From Gemmatimonadaceae bacterium (GTDB lineage Bacteria; Gemmatimonadota; Gemmatimonadetes; Gemmatimonadales; Gemmatimonadaceae), in the NCBI GenBank assembly GCA_014379205.1, contig JACMME010000315.1, positions 1-40,484 on the forward strand: 40,484 nt of DNA, given 5' to 3'. Of the stretch, positions 15,493 to 24,575 are shown in pieces. Position 1 is the stretch's first letter; the number at the start of each line of letters is the position of its first letter. The notes under the pieces are model-generated. The model did not search any database. It had not been told where the DNA came from and worked only from the letters and a program-made list of their open reading frames with translations. The position numbers and the translations under genes were made by a program.

Positions 15493-16225
15493 CGTCCGCG
15501 AACACCTCGTCGCTCCGGAAAAGGAAGAGAAGCGATCTCACATCCAGCGCAAGCGTCTTGAAACGGTCCGCGGTCGCCGTCGGTATATGAGTTCGCGAGA
15601 ACATTATCGTCGCAAAGAGATCACCGGCCGGCAGGAGCCCGCCAAAGCCGAGAACCGACCGAACGCCATGAGGCGCGACGAAATCACTTTGCGCTGGAAT
15701 GAAGGGACTGCCAACTGCTTCCGGAACGTGGAACACGCCGTAGCTCTTGCCCGCGCGATTTCGCAGGATCTCACTCGACGACTCGACTACATCAGAGAGC
15801 TCGAACCCGAAATCATTTATGAGCTGGGCGATCATCGGTGCCTGCTTGACGACCTCCACGCTGAGGAGAGGAATTGCCTGATGGCCGCGCGATTCATGGC
15901 GCGAGTTCCATGCGGGTTCGTCACCCACAGTCGCAAGCAAGACCAGGCATTTCGTCTTCTCATCGATGGGGTTCTGCCCGACGAGATTGCCGGCGAACCT
16001 CTGAAGCGCAGGTGTGAGGGTTCCAAACGCCTGGGTCTTGTAGAACCGCACAAGCGCGCACGCCCGGTCGCCGGAGGCTGGGTCTCGTGTTTCCTCGTAG
16101 AAGAAGCGAACCAGCTCGCGAGCGGCGATCTCCATGCTCTTGGCGTTCTTTCCCAATCCACGCAGCTCCCTCTGGCATCGGAGCGTGTCAACGAGAGAGA
16201 AGTTTCCGAGATCCAGTGTTGGCAT
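15473..16225 (-). CDS. GAF-like sensory protein of unknown role
   Basis: The 250-residue cytoplasmic protein has no signal peptide or membrane segment. Its C-terminal half reads like a GAF fold: alternating strands with GVFHVPEAVGSPFIPAQ, VLGFGGLLPAGDLFATIMFSR and a closing helix ATADRFKTLALDVRSLL. The N-terminal half (REL.GLGKNAKSMEIAARELVRFFYEE, then DRACALVRFYKTQAFGTL) resembles input modules placed before histidine kinases, but no kinase or output domain is attached. The role may be to sense a small ligand for a partner elsewhere; that is inference. The ATG at 16225 has no clear ribosome site. Its 3' end lies in the loop of the tRNA terminator. Two small hairpins lie upstream, between it and the citrate synthase gene. 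Confidence 0.8.
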   Translation of the reverse strand: MPTLDLGNFSLVDTLRCQRELRGLGKNAKSMEIAARELVRFFYEETRDPASGDRACALVRFYKTQAFGTLTPALQRFAGNLVGQNPIDEKTKCLVLLATVGDEPAWNSRHESRGHQAIPLLSVEVVKQAPMIAQLINDFGFELSDVVESSSEILRNRAGKSYGVFHVPEAVGSPFIPAQSDFVAPHGVRSVLGFGGLLPAGDLFATIMFSRTHIPTATADRFKTLALDVRSLLFLFRSDEVFADEKERRP

Positions 16226-16577
16226 GGACGCTGCTGAATTAGGTGGAACCTGGTGCTGGCCTTTCGCGAGGCTAGGGGCGGCAACGTTGAAGACCGAGGT
16301 CTTCTGTTGTCAAGAAAATGCGGCGTCGCATTCGCGTCGGGCAGTTGGCGTACCATTGCGAAGGTTGGCCAACATTCGATAACAACAGCCAACAGAGCTT
16401 GCCCGTTCGGCGTCTTTCGCCAGATTTATTCCCACAAATGCAAGGACTGCTCCCGAAAGAGCCGTTCAGAGCGGACGGCTACGAGGTTTCGGGATTTGCT
16501 GGAAATCGGGACGCCATGAGGGCGACCTATCACGACGCCGGCGGCACAAGCCACCGCCCGAGCGTTTCGGAGAATGC
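16226..16577. other. 352-base divergent spacer between GAF-like gene and gltA
   Basis: No gene is supported here. It contains two compact inverted repeats: GAAGAC-CGAG-GTCTTC (extendable to seven base pairs, 16289-16304) and AATGCG-GCGT-CGCATT (16317-16332). Both are within 110 bases of the GAF-like start and could be operators or leader hairpins. Short frames of 60-90 codons here (16253-16519, 16318-16581) have no ribosome site or recognisable sequence. A good GGAGA ribosome site for gltA ends the spacer. I see no convincing sigma-70 promoter. Confidence 0.6.
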
Positions 16578-17969
16578 ATGAGCACGAAGACGACGACCCA
16601 AAGCTCACCCGGGAGCGCCGCACCGCAAACCGGTGCCGCCCTGGAGATCAGCGACACTCGTACGGGTACCTCCTACAACATCCCGATTGCCCTTTCAGGA
16701 ACCGAGGGTGACACGGCCATCCGCACGATGGATCTTCGCAAGATCAAGGAGACAAAAGAGGACTTCGGGCTCCTGAGCTACGATCCGGCGTTCATGAACA
16801 CCGCTTCCTGCCAGAGCGCCATTACGTTCATCGATGGAGACAAGGGAATTCTCCGCTACCGCGGTTATCCCATTGAGCAGCTAGCCGAAGGGGCCACGTT
16901 TCTCGAAGTCGCCTGGCTGCTGCGAAATGGCGAGCTTCCCACGCAGAAAGAATACGAGACATGGGTGCACGACATCACCTTCCATACCTACGTGCATGAG
17001 AACATCAGGAAGTTCCTCGAGGGCTTCCGGTACGATGCGCATCCCATGTCGATGCTATGCAGCACGGTTGCTGCGCTATCCTCCTTTTATCCCTCCGCCA
17101 AGAACATTTTCGACAAGGAATCCCGCGACATTTCCATCGTGAGGTTGCTCGCCAAGGTGCCCACACTGGCAGCATTCGCATACCGGCACGTGAAAGGCCT
17201 GCCCATCATCTATCCCGACAACGACCTTTCGTACACGGAGAATTTTCTCTCCATGATCGCGAGGATGAGCGAGCCGAAGTACGAGGCGAATCCCGTCTTC
17301 AAGCGCGCGCTCGAGGTGTTGTTCATTCTCCACGCCGATCACGAACAGAATTGCTCAACCAGCGCCGTCCGCGCGGTAGGCTCGTCCCAGGTCGATCCGT
17401 TTTCCGCAATCGCAGCAGGAATCGCCGCGCTGTACGGTCCCCTGCACGGCGGTGCGAACGAGCAGGTTCTTCACATGATAAGCGAGATCGGACACCCCAA
17501 AAACATTCCCGCGTTCATTGACGAGGTTAAATCGGGAAAGGGGCAGCGTCTAATGGGCTTTGGTCATCGAGTTTACAAGAGCTATGATCCGCGCGCACGT
17601 ATAGTGAAGCAGCTCGCCGATGACGTGTTCAAGGAAACCGGCATGGACAAGGATCTGGAGATCGCGCTGGAGCTCGAGCGCATCGCGCTCGAGGACGAGT
17701 ACTTTGTGTCCCGCAAGCTGTATCCCAATGTCGACTTCTACACGGGACTGATTTACCGTTCCATGGCATTCCCGACCGAGTTTTTCACTGTACTCTTTGC
17801 CGTTGCTCGCACGGCCGGTTGGCTGGCACAATGGGAGGAGATGCTGCTGGACAAGGAGCAGAAAATCGCGCGGCCCCGTCAGATTTATGTCGGGCCCGCC
17901 GAACGGGAATACAGCAGCGGCCTTACGAACAAGGCGCCCCGGGCACGAAAGGATTCGCTCCGCAAATAG
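16578..17969 (+). CDS. gltA: Citrate synthase
   Basis: A 463-residue citrate synthase that condenses oxaloacetate and acetyl-CoA at the entry of the TCA cycle. The catalytic set is complete and spaced as in E. coli GltA: H255 in HADHEQNCS, H290 in GPLHGGANE, H330 in GFGHRVYK and D386 in NVDFYTG. The start segment (SYDPAFMNTASCQSAITFIDGDKGIL, given here in parts as SYDPAFMNTASCQSA and FIDGDKGILRYRG) is the usual one. An N-terminal stretch of about 45 residues, rich in Ser/Thr and then beta-like, matches the extra domain of hexameric bacterial enzymes. The start has a GGAGA site. It is followed 65 bases later by isocitrate dehydrogenase, so two TCA enzymes are probably co-transcribed. Confidence 0.97.
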   Translation: MSTKTTTQSSPGSAAPQTGAALEISDTRTGTSYNIPIALSGTEGDTAIRTMDLRKIKETKEDFGLLSYDPAFMNTASCQSAITFIDGDKGILRYRGYPIEQLAEGATFLEVAWLLRNGELPTQKEYETWVHDITFHTYVHENIRKFLEGFRYDAHPMSMLCSTVAALSSFYPSAKNIFDKESRDISIVRLLAKVPTLAAFAYRHVKGLPIIYPDNDLSYTENFLSMIARMSEPKYEANPVFKRALEVLFILHADHEQNCSTSAVRAVGSSQVDPFSAIAAGIAALYGPLHGGANEQVLHMISEIGHPKNIPAFIDEVKSGKGQRLMGFGHRVYKSYDPRARIVKQLADDVFKETGMDKDLEIALELERIALEDEYFVSRKLYPNVDFYTGLIYRSMAFPTEFFTVLFAVARTAGWLAQWEEMLLDKEQKIARPRQIYVGPAEREYSSGLTNKAPRARKDSLRK

Positions 17970-18034
17970 CGCAGGTAAATTTCAATCACGTGGAAAACCA
18001 GGCGACTTCAGAGCCGCTAATGGAGCACTGATAG

Positions 18035-19282
18035 ATGGCCAGCTACAAGTACGCCCGCGTCCCCGCCAACGGCGAGCACGTCGGTTATGAAAACGGCAGG
18101 GTTACCACCCCTTCCAACCCGATAATTCCTTTTATAGAAGGAGACGGCACCGGCCCGGACATATGGCGCGCCGCGGTACGCGTCTTCGACGCCGCGGTTG
18201 AAAAGATTTATGCCGGCGAAAGGAAAGTCGCATGGATGGAAGTATTCGCCGGCGAAAAATCCTTCAAGCAGTTCAACGACTGGCTTCCTCAGGAAACGCT
18301 CGACGCCCTGCGCGAATTTCGCGTATCGATCAAGGGACCTCTCACCACGCCGGTTGGGGGTGGTATCCGTTCGCTGAATGTCACGCTCCGTCAGGTGCTG
18401 GACCTGTATGCATGCATCCGTCCGGTTCGCTATTTCGAAGGTATCGGTGCGCCAGTTCGCGAGCCACGTAAGCTGGATATAGTGATATTCCGCGAAAACA
18501 CCGAAGACGTGTACGCGGGAATTGAATGGAAGGCCGGGAGCGCTGAGGCTGAAAAGCTGCGCGAGTTTCTTTCAGCTGAATTGGGCAAGGAAGTACGTGA
18601 GGGATCCGCAATCGGAATCAAGCCTATGTCGGAGTTTGGTTCCAAGCGTCTCATAGACATGGCTATCCTGCACGCTCTGAAGCACGGAAGCAGTTCGCTG
18701 ACGCTCGTTCACAAAGGCAACATCATGAAGTTTACGGAGGGTGCCTTTCGCGACTGGGGCTACGAGCTGGCCCGGGAAAAGTATGGCGACAGCACGTGCA
18801 CCGAGTCTGACATGGCGAAGGGCGGTGATTGTGCGCGGGCAGATGCACTTGTAATCAAGGACCGCATCGCTGACTCCATGTTTCAGCAGCTACTCCTTCG
18901 CCCGGAAGACTACACCGTCATTGCCACACCGAATCTCAATGGTGATTACCTGTCCGATGCCGCTGCCGCACAGGTCGGTGGACTGGGCATGGCGCCGGGC
19001 GGGAATGTCGGGGACGGAATCGCCGTCTTCGAGGCCACCCATGGAACGGCGCCCAAGTACGCTGACCTCGACAAGATCAACCCATGCAGTGTCATTCTGT
19101 CGGGTGCAATGATGTTCGACTATCTCGAGTGGGATGACGTGGCTCGCGCGATCATGAATGGGATAGAGACTGCAATAAAAACGAAGCGCGTCACGTACGA
19201 TCTGGCGCGGCAAATGCCTGGTTCAACGGAAGTTTCCACGTCCGCGTTCGCGGATGGCATTATCGCTGGCATGCGCGCGTGA
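18035..19282 (+). CDS. icd: Isocitrate dehydrogenase, NADP-dependent
   Basis: A 415-residue enzyme that decarboxylates isocitrate to 2-oxoglutarate in the TCA cycle. It follows the E. coli Icd pattern: [13 protein letters not shown], the substrate loop [15 protein letters not shown] with its phosphorylatable Ser, [35 protein letters not shown], and near the end [17 protein letters not shown]-like NVGDG and [11 protein letters not shown]. These residues favour NADP over NAD. A GGAG site precedes the ATG. It lies 65 bases after gltA. The gap to pepA (19283-19356) contains no obvious terminator or promoter. Confidence 0.97.
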   Translation: MASYKYARVPANGEHVGYENGRVTTPSNPIIPFIEGDGTGPDIWRAAVRVFDAAVEKIYAGERKVAWMEVFAGEKSFKQFNDWLPQETLDALREFRVSIKGPLTTPVGGGIRSLNVTLRQVLDLYACIRPVRYFEGIGAPVREPRKLDIVIFRENTEDVYAGIEWKAGSAEAEKLREFLSAELGKEVREGSAIGIKPMSEFGSKRLIDMAILHALKHGSSSLTLVHKGNIMKFTEGAFRDWGYELAREKYGDSTCTESDMAKGGDCARADALVIKDRIADSMFQQLLLRPEDYTVIATPNLNGDYLSDAAAAQVGGLGMAPGGNVGDGIAVFEATHGTAPKYADLDKINPCSVILSGAMMFDYLEWDDVARAIMNGIETAIKTKRVTYDLARQMPGSTEVSTSAFADGIIAGMRA

Positions 19283-19356
19283 TAGCACACATCACTCGCC
19301 AGGTGTTGCGATCCGGGACAATCCCTCACCCCCGCTACCCACTCCACAAGTAACAC

Positions 19357-20826
19357 ATGGCACTTCGTCTCTCCATACGGCGCGCGGAGCCCCATTCAGT
19401 TGACGTTCCCCTGCTGGCGGTCGCGCTCCCCAAGAATACGAAGCTGCCCGCCGCGCTCGACGCCCTGGATGCTTCGCTCGGCCATGCGCTGGGACGAACG
19501 CTTGCCCGGCGTGATTTCCGCGGTGCGCGCGACGAGTCTCTGCATCTGGCGGGGGGAGACAAGGGAGCTCAACGGATCTTGCTGGTGGGCCTCGGAGATG
19601 GAACGGACTCAGCCGGAGCGCTCAGGCGCGCCGCCGCCATAGCAGGACGGCAGGCTCGAAAACTGGGAGTGGGCTCCCTGGCTTTCTGGAGCGAGAACTC
19701 CTCGGATTCGGCCATCGAGGTCGCGGCTGCGGGCTTGATTACAGGCGCGTGGGAATACTCCGACCTCAAGGCGCTTCCTCCTGAGGACGAGCGCAAACCG
19801 AGCCTGGAGGAGGCAATTATCCTCACCGGCGACTCGAAGGGAGCTGAAGACGCCCTCGCCAGGGGAGCCGCGATCGGTGAAGGAATTGCTCTTGCACGCC
19901 GGCTCGCAATGATGCCAGGCAATCTGTGCACTCCGGATTTTCTGGCGTACACAGCACGTGATATCGCAAAGCGGTACGGAATGAAAATCACCGTGCTCGG
20001 CCGTGAGGAGATGGAGAAAGAGAAAATGGGGTCATTCCTCTGCGTCGCGCAGGGTACGCCGCAGGATCCCAAGCTCATCGCCATGGAGTATCGCAAAGGA
20101 TCGGGCAAGCCGGTTGTACTAGTCGGCAAGGGACTGTGCTTCGATTCGGGGGGCATTTCCATCAAACCGGCCCAGGGAATGGAGATGATGAAGTTCGATA
20201 TGTGCGGTGCGGCCGCGGTCCTGGGCGCCATGCAGGCCATAGCGCAGCTAGAGCTGCCGGTCAACGTGGTGGGACTGGTGGGGAGCACCACGAATATGCC
20301 GTCGGGCACGGCCTTCAAGCCCGGAGACGTCGTGCGCAGCCACTTGGGCAAGCACATCGAGATAATCAATACCGACGCCGAAGGTCGGCTCGTATTGGCT
20401 GACGTCCTGTCGTACGCACGAAAATTCAGCCCGGCCGCTGTGGTCGATGCGGCTACGCTCACGGGCGCGTGCGTGATAGCACTCGGACATACCGCCATCG
20501 GCGTGTTCGGTAATGACGACTCCGTCATTCAGGAGGTGCTTGCGGCCGGACAGCGTTCCGGCGAGCCCGGCTGGCCCCTTCCACTCTGGGACGATTACAA
20601 GGAGCTCATAAAGTCGGATGTCGCGGATTTGAAGAATTCGGGTGGCCGGGCAGCGGGCTCCATCTCCGCCGCTCTTTTTCTCAAGGAATTCGTGGACTAC
20701 CCGTGGGTACATCTGGACATCGCAGGGACAGCATACTCGGAAACCGATCTTGGCTTCATCCCCAAGGGCCCGACAGGCATCCCGGTCGGTCTCTTTATCG
20801 AGTTCATCAGAGGGAGGGCAGGCTGA
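19357..20826 (+). CDS. pepA: Leucyl aminopeptidase (M17 family)
   Basis: A 489-residue cytosolic zinc or manganese aminopeptidase that removes N-terminal residues from peptides. The M17 signatures are intact in the C-terminal domain: VGKGLCFDSGGISIKPA with the catalytic Lys and metal Asp, MKFDMCGAAAV, and the metal motif NTDAEGRLVLAD. The N-terminal half is a macro-like domain (ALPKNTKLPAALDALDASLG) as in PepA, with DRE-like contacts. The length is normal. Some PepA proteins also bind DNA, which cannot be judged here. Its stop codon overlaps the likely start of the following outer-membrane gene. Confidence 0.96.
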   Translation: MALRLSIRRAEPHSVDVPLLAVALPKNTKLPAALDALDASLGHALGRTLARRDFRGARDESLHLAGGDKGAQRILLVGLGDGTDSAGALRRAAAIAGRQARKLGVGSLAFWSENSSDSAIEVAAAGLITGAWEYSDLKALPPEDERKPSLEEAIILTGDSKGAEDALARGAAIGEGIALARRLAMMPGNLCTPDFLAYTARDIAKRYGMKITVLGREEMEKEKMGSFLCVAQGTPQDPKLIAMEYRKGSGKPVVLVGKGLCFDSGGISIKPAQGMEMMKFDMCGAAAVLGAMQAIAQLELPVNVVGLVGSTTNMPSGTAFKPGDVVRSHLGKHIEIINTDAEGRLVLADVLSYARKFSPAAVVDAATLTGACVIALGHTAIGVFGNDDSVIQEVLAAGQRSGEPGWPLPLWDDYKELIKSDVADLKNSGGRAAGSISAALFLKEFVDYPWVHLDIAGTAYSETDLGFIPKGPTGIPVGLFIEFIRGRAG

Positions 20827-22688
20827 GCCTTAGCCGAATTTGTTTGCGGTGGTTCGGCCCCGCGCTTTTCGTAGCGCTAGCAGCAACATGGCCTGCCATG
20901 TCACATGCGCAGGTGCCGCGGGACACCAGCGTCAAGCGAGACACGACAGCCATAAACCGCGACTCTGCCGGCTTTGCCATAGACACAACGGGACGCGTTG
21001 TGAGCGCGGCGCGCAGGGATTCCGCCGACACCGATTCCGCACGCGTCGCGCGGGACACGCTTAAAGCACCCATGGCGCGCTCGGAAATTCCTCTACTGGT
21101 AGGAATCGGTGAGCAGTATCGCTGGAATCGCGACGAGCTTTTCGCGACGGGAGCACTCACCCTCGGAGAGCTTCTCGACCGCATACCTGGCACGGTCGGT
21201 TTCCGTTCCGGCTGGCTCGGCGCCCCGGCGCACACCGCATACATAGGCGATCTCTCACGCGTGCGTGTCTTCTACGATGGCATCGAGATTCTGCCGCTTG
21301 ATGTGCGAACCGGCGGACTTCTCGATCTTACCGAAGTGCAGATCTGGACTCTAGAGGAGCTTGCGATAGAGCGCGGTGCGGACGAGCTACGGGTCTATGC
21401 GCGGAGCTGGCGCGTCCAGCGCACCACCACCAACACTCGCACGGACGTGGCTACCGGCGATGAGGACACCAATCTGTATCGCGGTTTTTTTGGACGCAGG
21501 TTCCGGCGCGGGGAAGCCATTCAGCTGGCGGCTCAGCAGTATGGGTACGGAACGCGAGATATCACTCTCGGATCTGGCGACCAGCTTGCCATCTTCGGAC
21601 GGTTGGGCTGGGCCAAGGGACTTTGGAGTGTCGATGCGACCATGGTTCGTGGCCGGAGGTCTCGCGACCCTCAAAGACGCCTTTTCAGCGATACCGAGAT
21701 TCCCAGGCTTCAGGCAAACCGCACGGATGCATATGTCCGCGCAGCCTACGGCGATGTTGAAAATGGGGTTTGGGTCCAGGCAATCGCCGCATCTCTGGCT
21801 TTCGAAGAGAAGACGCGCGGCGCCGGCCTCGATTCGGCCGATACCACGACATCACGAGCGCAGTATGTCGGTTCAGCAGGTTTTTCTCGGAGAGCATTTC
21901 GTGCCAGCTTGACCAGCCGCACACTGGTCTTCGAGCACATGAACCGAACGGCGCTGGTTGGACGCATAGCGTTGCAGACCCGATATGCAGCGCTGTCCCT
22001 GCGTGCGGAACAGCAACCTGGGGACACGGGATCGGTGCAGGAAGCGTCAGTCAGCCTGAGTCCGCTGAACTGGTTCGCGGTCGCGGGTAGCGTTGCGCGA
22101 AGAGTTTCCGGCACGGCCGATGAACCGGACGTAATCACGGGTCGCGCTGAAGTGGGAGTGCGCGTCGGACGCTTGTGGATTTCGGGCGGTGCAATCGCAC
22201 GCGACACAAGCACGTTTGTGCCGGCGCCGATTGTCTACGACACCGCTTACGGTCCGGCATTCGACACGGATCGTACAAGGGGCATTTTCGGCACGGCTCG
22301 CGGTCGCGTCTTCAAGGCAGTGCATGTAGATGCTTTTCTGGTCAACTGGTCCAAATCCGGGGTTTACCGGCCCCAATTGCATTCACGCTCAGACGTCTAT
22401 ATCAAGACAAACTGGCTGAGCCGGTTTCCAAGCGGAAATTTTGGTTTCCTCGGCTCGGCTGGGTACGAGACGCGGAGCAGGGCGATATTTCCAAGGCGTG
22501 ACGGGGGATTCGATGTTTCCAGCCTTTACCGCGCCATCAACGCCCAACTGGAGATTCGGATTGTCAACGCCACAGTCTTCTTCCGGCAGACGACTCAGGT
22601 GCTTCCCGTGCGTCCCGACCTCGTGCCGGGTTTCCTGCTCCGCAGGCAGACCGCCATCTACGGCGTCCGCTGGCAGTTCTGGAATTGA
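20823..22688 (+). CDS. Outer-membrane protein with TonB-receptor-type plug domain
   Basis: About 621 residues from a CTG at 20823, which overlaps the pepA stop (CTGA) six bases after GGAGG; a TTG at 20844 is the alternative, and no ATG fits the signal peptide. The signal peptide ends at AMSHAQ. An Asp/Arg/Thr-rich linker with repeated RDT/RDS follows, then a plug-like domain (LTLGELLDRIPGTVGF, VRVFYDGIEI, LDLTEVQIWTLEELAIERG), then about 430 residues of alternating beta strands. The protein ends in an aromatic (RWQFWN), as outer-membrane barrels do. The barrel is shorter than the 22-strand TonB receptors, so it may be a reduced transporter or porin-like channel. No TonB or ExbBD gene is nearby. 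Ligand unknown. Confidence 0.82.
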   Translation: MSLSRICLRWFGPALFVALAATWPAMSHAQVPRDTSVKRDTTAINRDSAGFAIDTTGRVVSAARRDSADTDSARVARDTLKAPMARSEIPLLVGIGEQYRWNRDELFATGALTLGELLDRIPGTVGFRSGWLGAPAHTAYIGDLSRVRVFYDGIEILPLDVRTGGLLDLTEVQIWTLEELAIERGADELRVYARSWRVQRTTTNTRTDVATGDEDTNLYRGFFGRRFRRGEAIQLAAQQYGYGTRDITLGSGDQLAIFGRLGWAKGLWSVDATMVRGRRSRDPQRRLFSDTEIPRLQANRTDAYVRAAYGDVENGVWVQAIAASLAFEEKTRGAGLDSADTTTSRAQYVGSAGFSRRAFRASLTSRTLVFEHMNRTALVGRIALQTRYAALSLRAEQQPGDTGSVQEASVSLSPLNWFAVAGSVARRVSGTADEPDVITGRAEVGVRVGRLWISGGAIARDTSTFVPAPIVYDTAYGPAFDTDRTRGIFGTARGRVFKAVHVDAFLVNWSKSGVYRPQLHSRSDVYIKTNWLSRFPSGNFGFLGSAGYETRSRAIFPRRDGGFDVSSLYRAINAQLEIRIVNATVFFRQTTQVLPVRPDLVPGFLLRRQTAIYGVRWQFWN

Positions 22689-22702
22689 CAAACATGTTGT
22701 CA
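22686..22702. other. Short dyad TGACA-N7-TGTCA
   Basis: Five-base inverted arms TGACA (22686-22690) and TGTCA (22698-22702) flank AACATGT. It begins at the stop codon of the outer-membrane gene and lies about 100 bases before yicC. It could be an operator; no T-tract follows. The rest of the spacer (22703-22803) shows a TACTAT box at 22786 but no matching -35. Confidence 0.3.
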
Positions 22703-22803
22703 GTCCGTAACTTACGTCGTGGTGTGAAGCCAATTTGTCCGGCTCATCCGGTGCGCCACGTCACGGCGCGCGCAAAACGGTCTCATACTATAGTTGTTTT
22801 CGT

Positions 22804-23676
22804 ATGATTCGAAGCATGACGGGATTCGGGACCGCTACCGGAAAGGTGGGGTCGGCGACTGTCACGATTGACGTCCGCACCGTCAACCACCGCTTCTTCA
22901 ACTCCAGCATCAAGCTGCCTTTTGCTCTCTCCCAGTGGGAAGGAGAGGTGCGAGAGCTATTGCGGCGCAGGATCGGGCGTGGTCATGTAACCGTGTCTGC
23001 CCGTGTTGATCTCGACAGCGAAACCGTAGAGATCAATGAAGTAAAGTTTGCCGGGTACGTGCAGCAGCTTCGGGACTTGCAGCGCAGATTTGAGTTAGCC
23101 GAATCGTTGGATGTGGCAACGCTACTGCGGCTTCCGAACGTCATGGCCACCGGCAATGGCGACGGCATTGGTGGAACTGCCGCGGATTGTCTCGTCGTGC
23201 TGGACGGCGCATTGGACGCGCTAATGTTGATGCGAGATGCCGAAGGAGCGCGCCTGGCCGAGCTTCTTGGGCAGCGTTTGGCGACGGTCGCGATGGGTGC
23301 AGAACGCATTGCTGGGCGTGCGCCTTCGCGGCTTTCGGAAGAGCGGGAGCGAATGCGGCTGCGCGTAACAGAAACCCTGAATGGGCTGGAGATCGATGCC
23401 GGCCGTTTGGCGCAAGAGATAGCCATACTCGCTGACAGGCTGGATGTCAGCGAAGAGATTGACCGCTTTCGCGCGCACGTTGGGGCGTTCGGTGAAACGT
23501 TAAGTCGTCCTGTAAGTGAGCCAGTGGGTAAGCGCCTTGGATTTCTGCTTCAGGAAATGCTTCGCGAAGCAAACACGGCCGGCAGCAAGGCCAAGGACAC
23601 GGTGATGTTGCACGAGGTGGTGTCGATCAAGGAAGAGCTGGAACGCATCGCAGAGCAGGTCGAGAACATCGAGTGA
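22804..23676 (+). CDS. yicC: YicC-family endoribonuclease
   Basis: A 290-residue protein of the YicC/YloC family, recently described as an endoribonuclease in RNA decay. The start MIRSMTGFGTA is diagnostic, as are TVNHRFFNSSIKLP, RRRIGRGHVTVSARVD and the C-terminal LGFLLQEMLREANTAGSKA (19 residues) with its conserved Glu and Asn and the closing IKEELERIAEQVENIE. I chose ATG at 22804 because the family always begins at this motif; the open frame to 22735 adds non-conserved residues. It overlaps gmk by four bases (GTGA). The order yicC-gmk-rpoZ-coaBC is conserved in many bacteria. Confidence 0.96.
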   Translation: MIRSMTGFGTATGKVGSATVTIDVRTVNHRFFNSSIKLPFALSQWEGEVRELLRRRIGRGHVTVSARVDLDSETVEINEVKFAGYVQQLRDLQRRFELAESLDVATLLRLPNVMATGNGDGIGGTAADCLVVLDGALDALMLMRDAEGARLAELLGQRLATVAMGAERIAGRAPSRLSEERERMRLRVTETLNGLEIDAGRLAQEIAILADRLDVSEEIDRFRAHVGAFGETLSRPVSEPVGKRLGFLLQEMLREANTAGSKAKDTVMLHEVVSIKEELERIAEQVENIE

Positions 23677-24320
23677 ATCCGTTCCCGCTTATATTGTCGG
23701 CGCCGTCCGGGACGGGAAAGACTACGATAGCGAAGGAACTGCTCAGGGTTCGGTCCGATGTTGGATATTCGGTGTCATGCACTACCCGGCCCCCGCGTGA
23801 CCAGGAGGAAGAAGGGAGGGACTACTACTTCCTCGAACGACAGGAGTTTTTGGAGCGGCGTGCGAAAGACCATTTCGCCGAGTCCGCTGAGGTTCACGGG
23901 AATCTGTACGGTACGTTGAGACGCGAAGTGGAGCGCGTGCTCCAATCGGGTCGTCATGTCATGATGGACATAGATGTTCAGGGGGCGACGCAGTTTCGGC
24001 GGTCGTTTCCCAGCTCGGTTCTGGTTTTCGTGTTGCCTCCGTCAGCCGACGTGTTGCTGCAGCGGCTCCGGCGGAGAGGAACTGAAAGTAGAGGCGAGCT
24101 TGCAGCCCGCATGATCAGCGCGCTGCACGAACTTCGTGCGGTGCCGGAGTACGAGTATGTGGTAGTAAACGATCGTCTGGAAAATGCGGTGGCCCGTGTT
24201 TCCGCGGTCATCGACGCTGAATTTGTGAGACGCGAACGGATACCGTCTCTGGACAGGGATGTAGAAGCGCTCGTTTCCAGGTTGGAACGCGAGTTGGATA
24301 CAGATCTACCCAAGGAATAA
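23673..24320 (+). CDS. gmk: Guanylate kinase
   Basis: A 215-residue kinase that phosphorylates GMP to GDP with ATP. The P-loop SAPSGTGKTTIAKEL is at about residues 9-23, and the GMP-binding TTRPPRDQEEEGRDYYFLE and DIDVQGATQFRRSFP segments, followed by RLRRRGTES, match the family. The length is standard. The start is GTG at 23673, overlapping the yicC stop. As a housekeeping purine enzyme it supplies GDP for nucleic acids, and in many bacteria it is co-transcribed with rpoZ, as seems to be the case here (eight-base gap). Confidence 0.97.
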   Translation: MNPFPLILSAPSGTGKTTIAKELLRVRSDVGYSVSCTTRPPRDQEEEGRDYYFLERQEFLERRAKDHFAESAEVHGNLYGTLRREVERVLQSGRHVMMDIDVQGATQFRRSFPSSVLVFVLPPSADVLLQRLRRRGTESRGELAARMISALHELRAVPEYEYVVVNDRLENAVARVSAVIDAEFVRRERIPSLDRDVEALVSRLERELDTDLPKE

Positions 24321-24328
24321 GGAGAGTC

Positions 24329-24532
24329 ATGCACGTATTCACACCGATGGATGTGGCGGACCACGCCGTAAACAAATACCTGGGAGTGCTCGTCGCGGCG
24401 AAGTACGCCCGCGTCCTCAATGAGCGGACGCTGCCGGGTATGCGCGGACCCGAAAAAAAGCTTACTACGCAGGCTCTGGAGCAGCTCACCAGCGGCGAGA
24501 TCAAGTATCACGTAACGACCCGCAGGCGTTGA
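24329..24532 (+). CDS. rpoZ: RNA polymerase omega subunit
   Basis: A 67-residue omega subunit, which wraps the beta-prime C-terminus and helps assemble RNA polymerase. Conserved features are the early NKYLGVLVAAKYARVLNE helix, the PG turn and the ALEQLTSGEIKY end helix. It is shorter than the E. coli protein (91) and lacks its C-terminal tail, as in several other phyla. It has an AAGGAG site eight bases after gmk. The following hairpin at 24534-24558 starts right after its stop codon. Confidence 0.93.
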   Translation: MHVFTPMDVADHAVNKYLGVLVAAKYARVLNERTLPGMRGPEKKLTTQALEQLTSGEIKYHVTTRRR

Positions 24533-24533
24533 T

Positions 24534-24558
24534 GGGGTGAGTGATCTGCACTCACTCC
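24534..24558 (+). other. Strong hairpin between rpoZ and coaBC
   Basis: GGGGTGAGTG (24534-24543) pairs with CACTCACTCC (24549-24558), giving ten base pairs with one G-T around ATCTG. No T-tract follows, so it is not a standard terminator; it could slow polymerase, protect the rpoZ 3' end or be a processing site. coaBC starts 17 bases later. Confidence 0.55.
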
Positions 24559-24575
24559 GCTAAGCCACCAGCCTG

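Noticed and set aside
15376-15561. Open frame starting MAELVDAGDSKSP across the tRNA
   Set aside because: This is the typical false ORF created by a tRNA-Leu gene; the tRNA fold and terminator explain the sequence.
16391-16414. AAC-N17-CGTC before gltA as a second ECF promoter
   Set aside because: Spacing is one base off the candidate at 13481 and the -35 context does not match; expected by chance in this composition.
16318-16581. Small open frame before gltA
   Set aside because: No ribosome site, no hydrophobic or helical pattern, and it runs through the two hairpin region into the gltA start.
19569-20528. A 319-codon open frame antisense to pepA
   Set aside because: It mirrors conserved pepA codons, has no recognisable domain and is flanked by no promoter.
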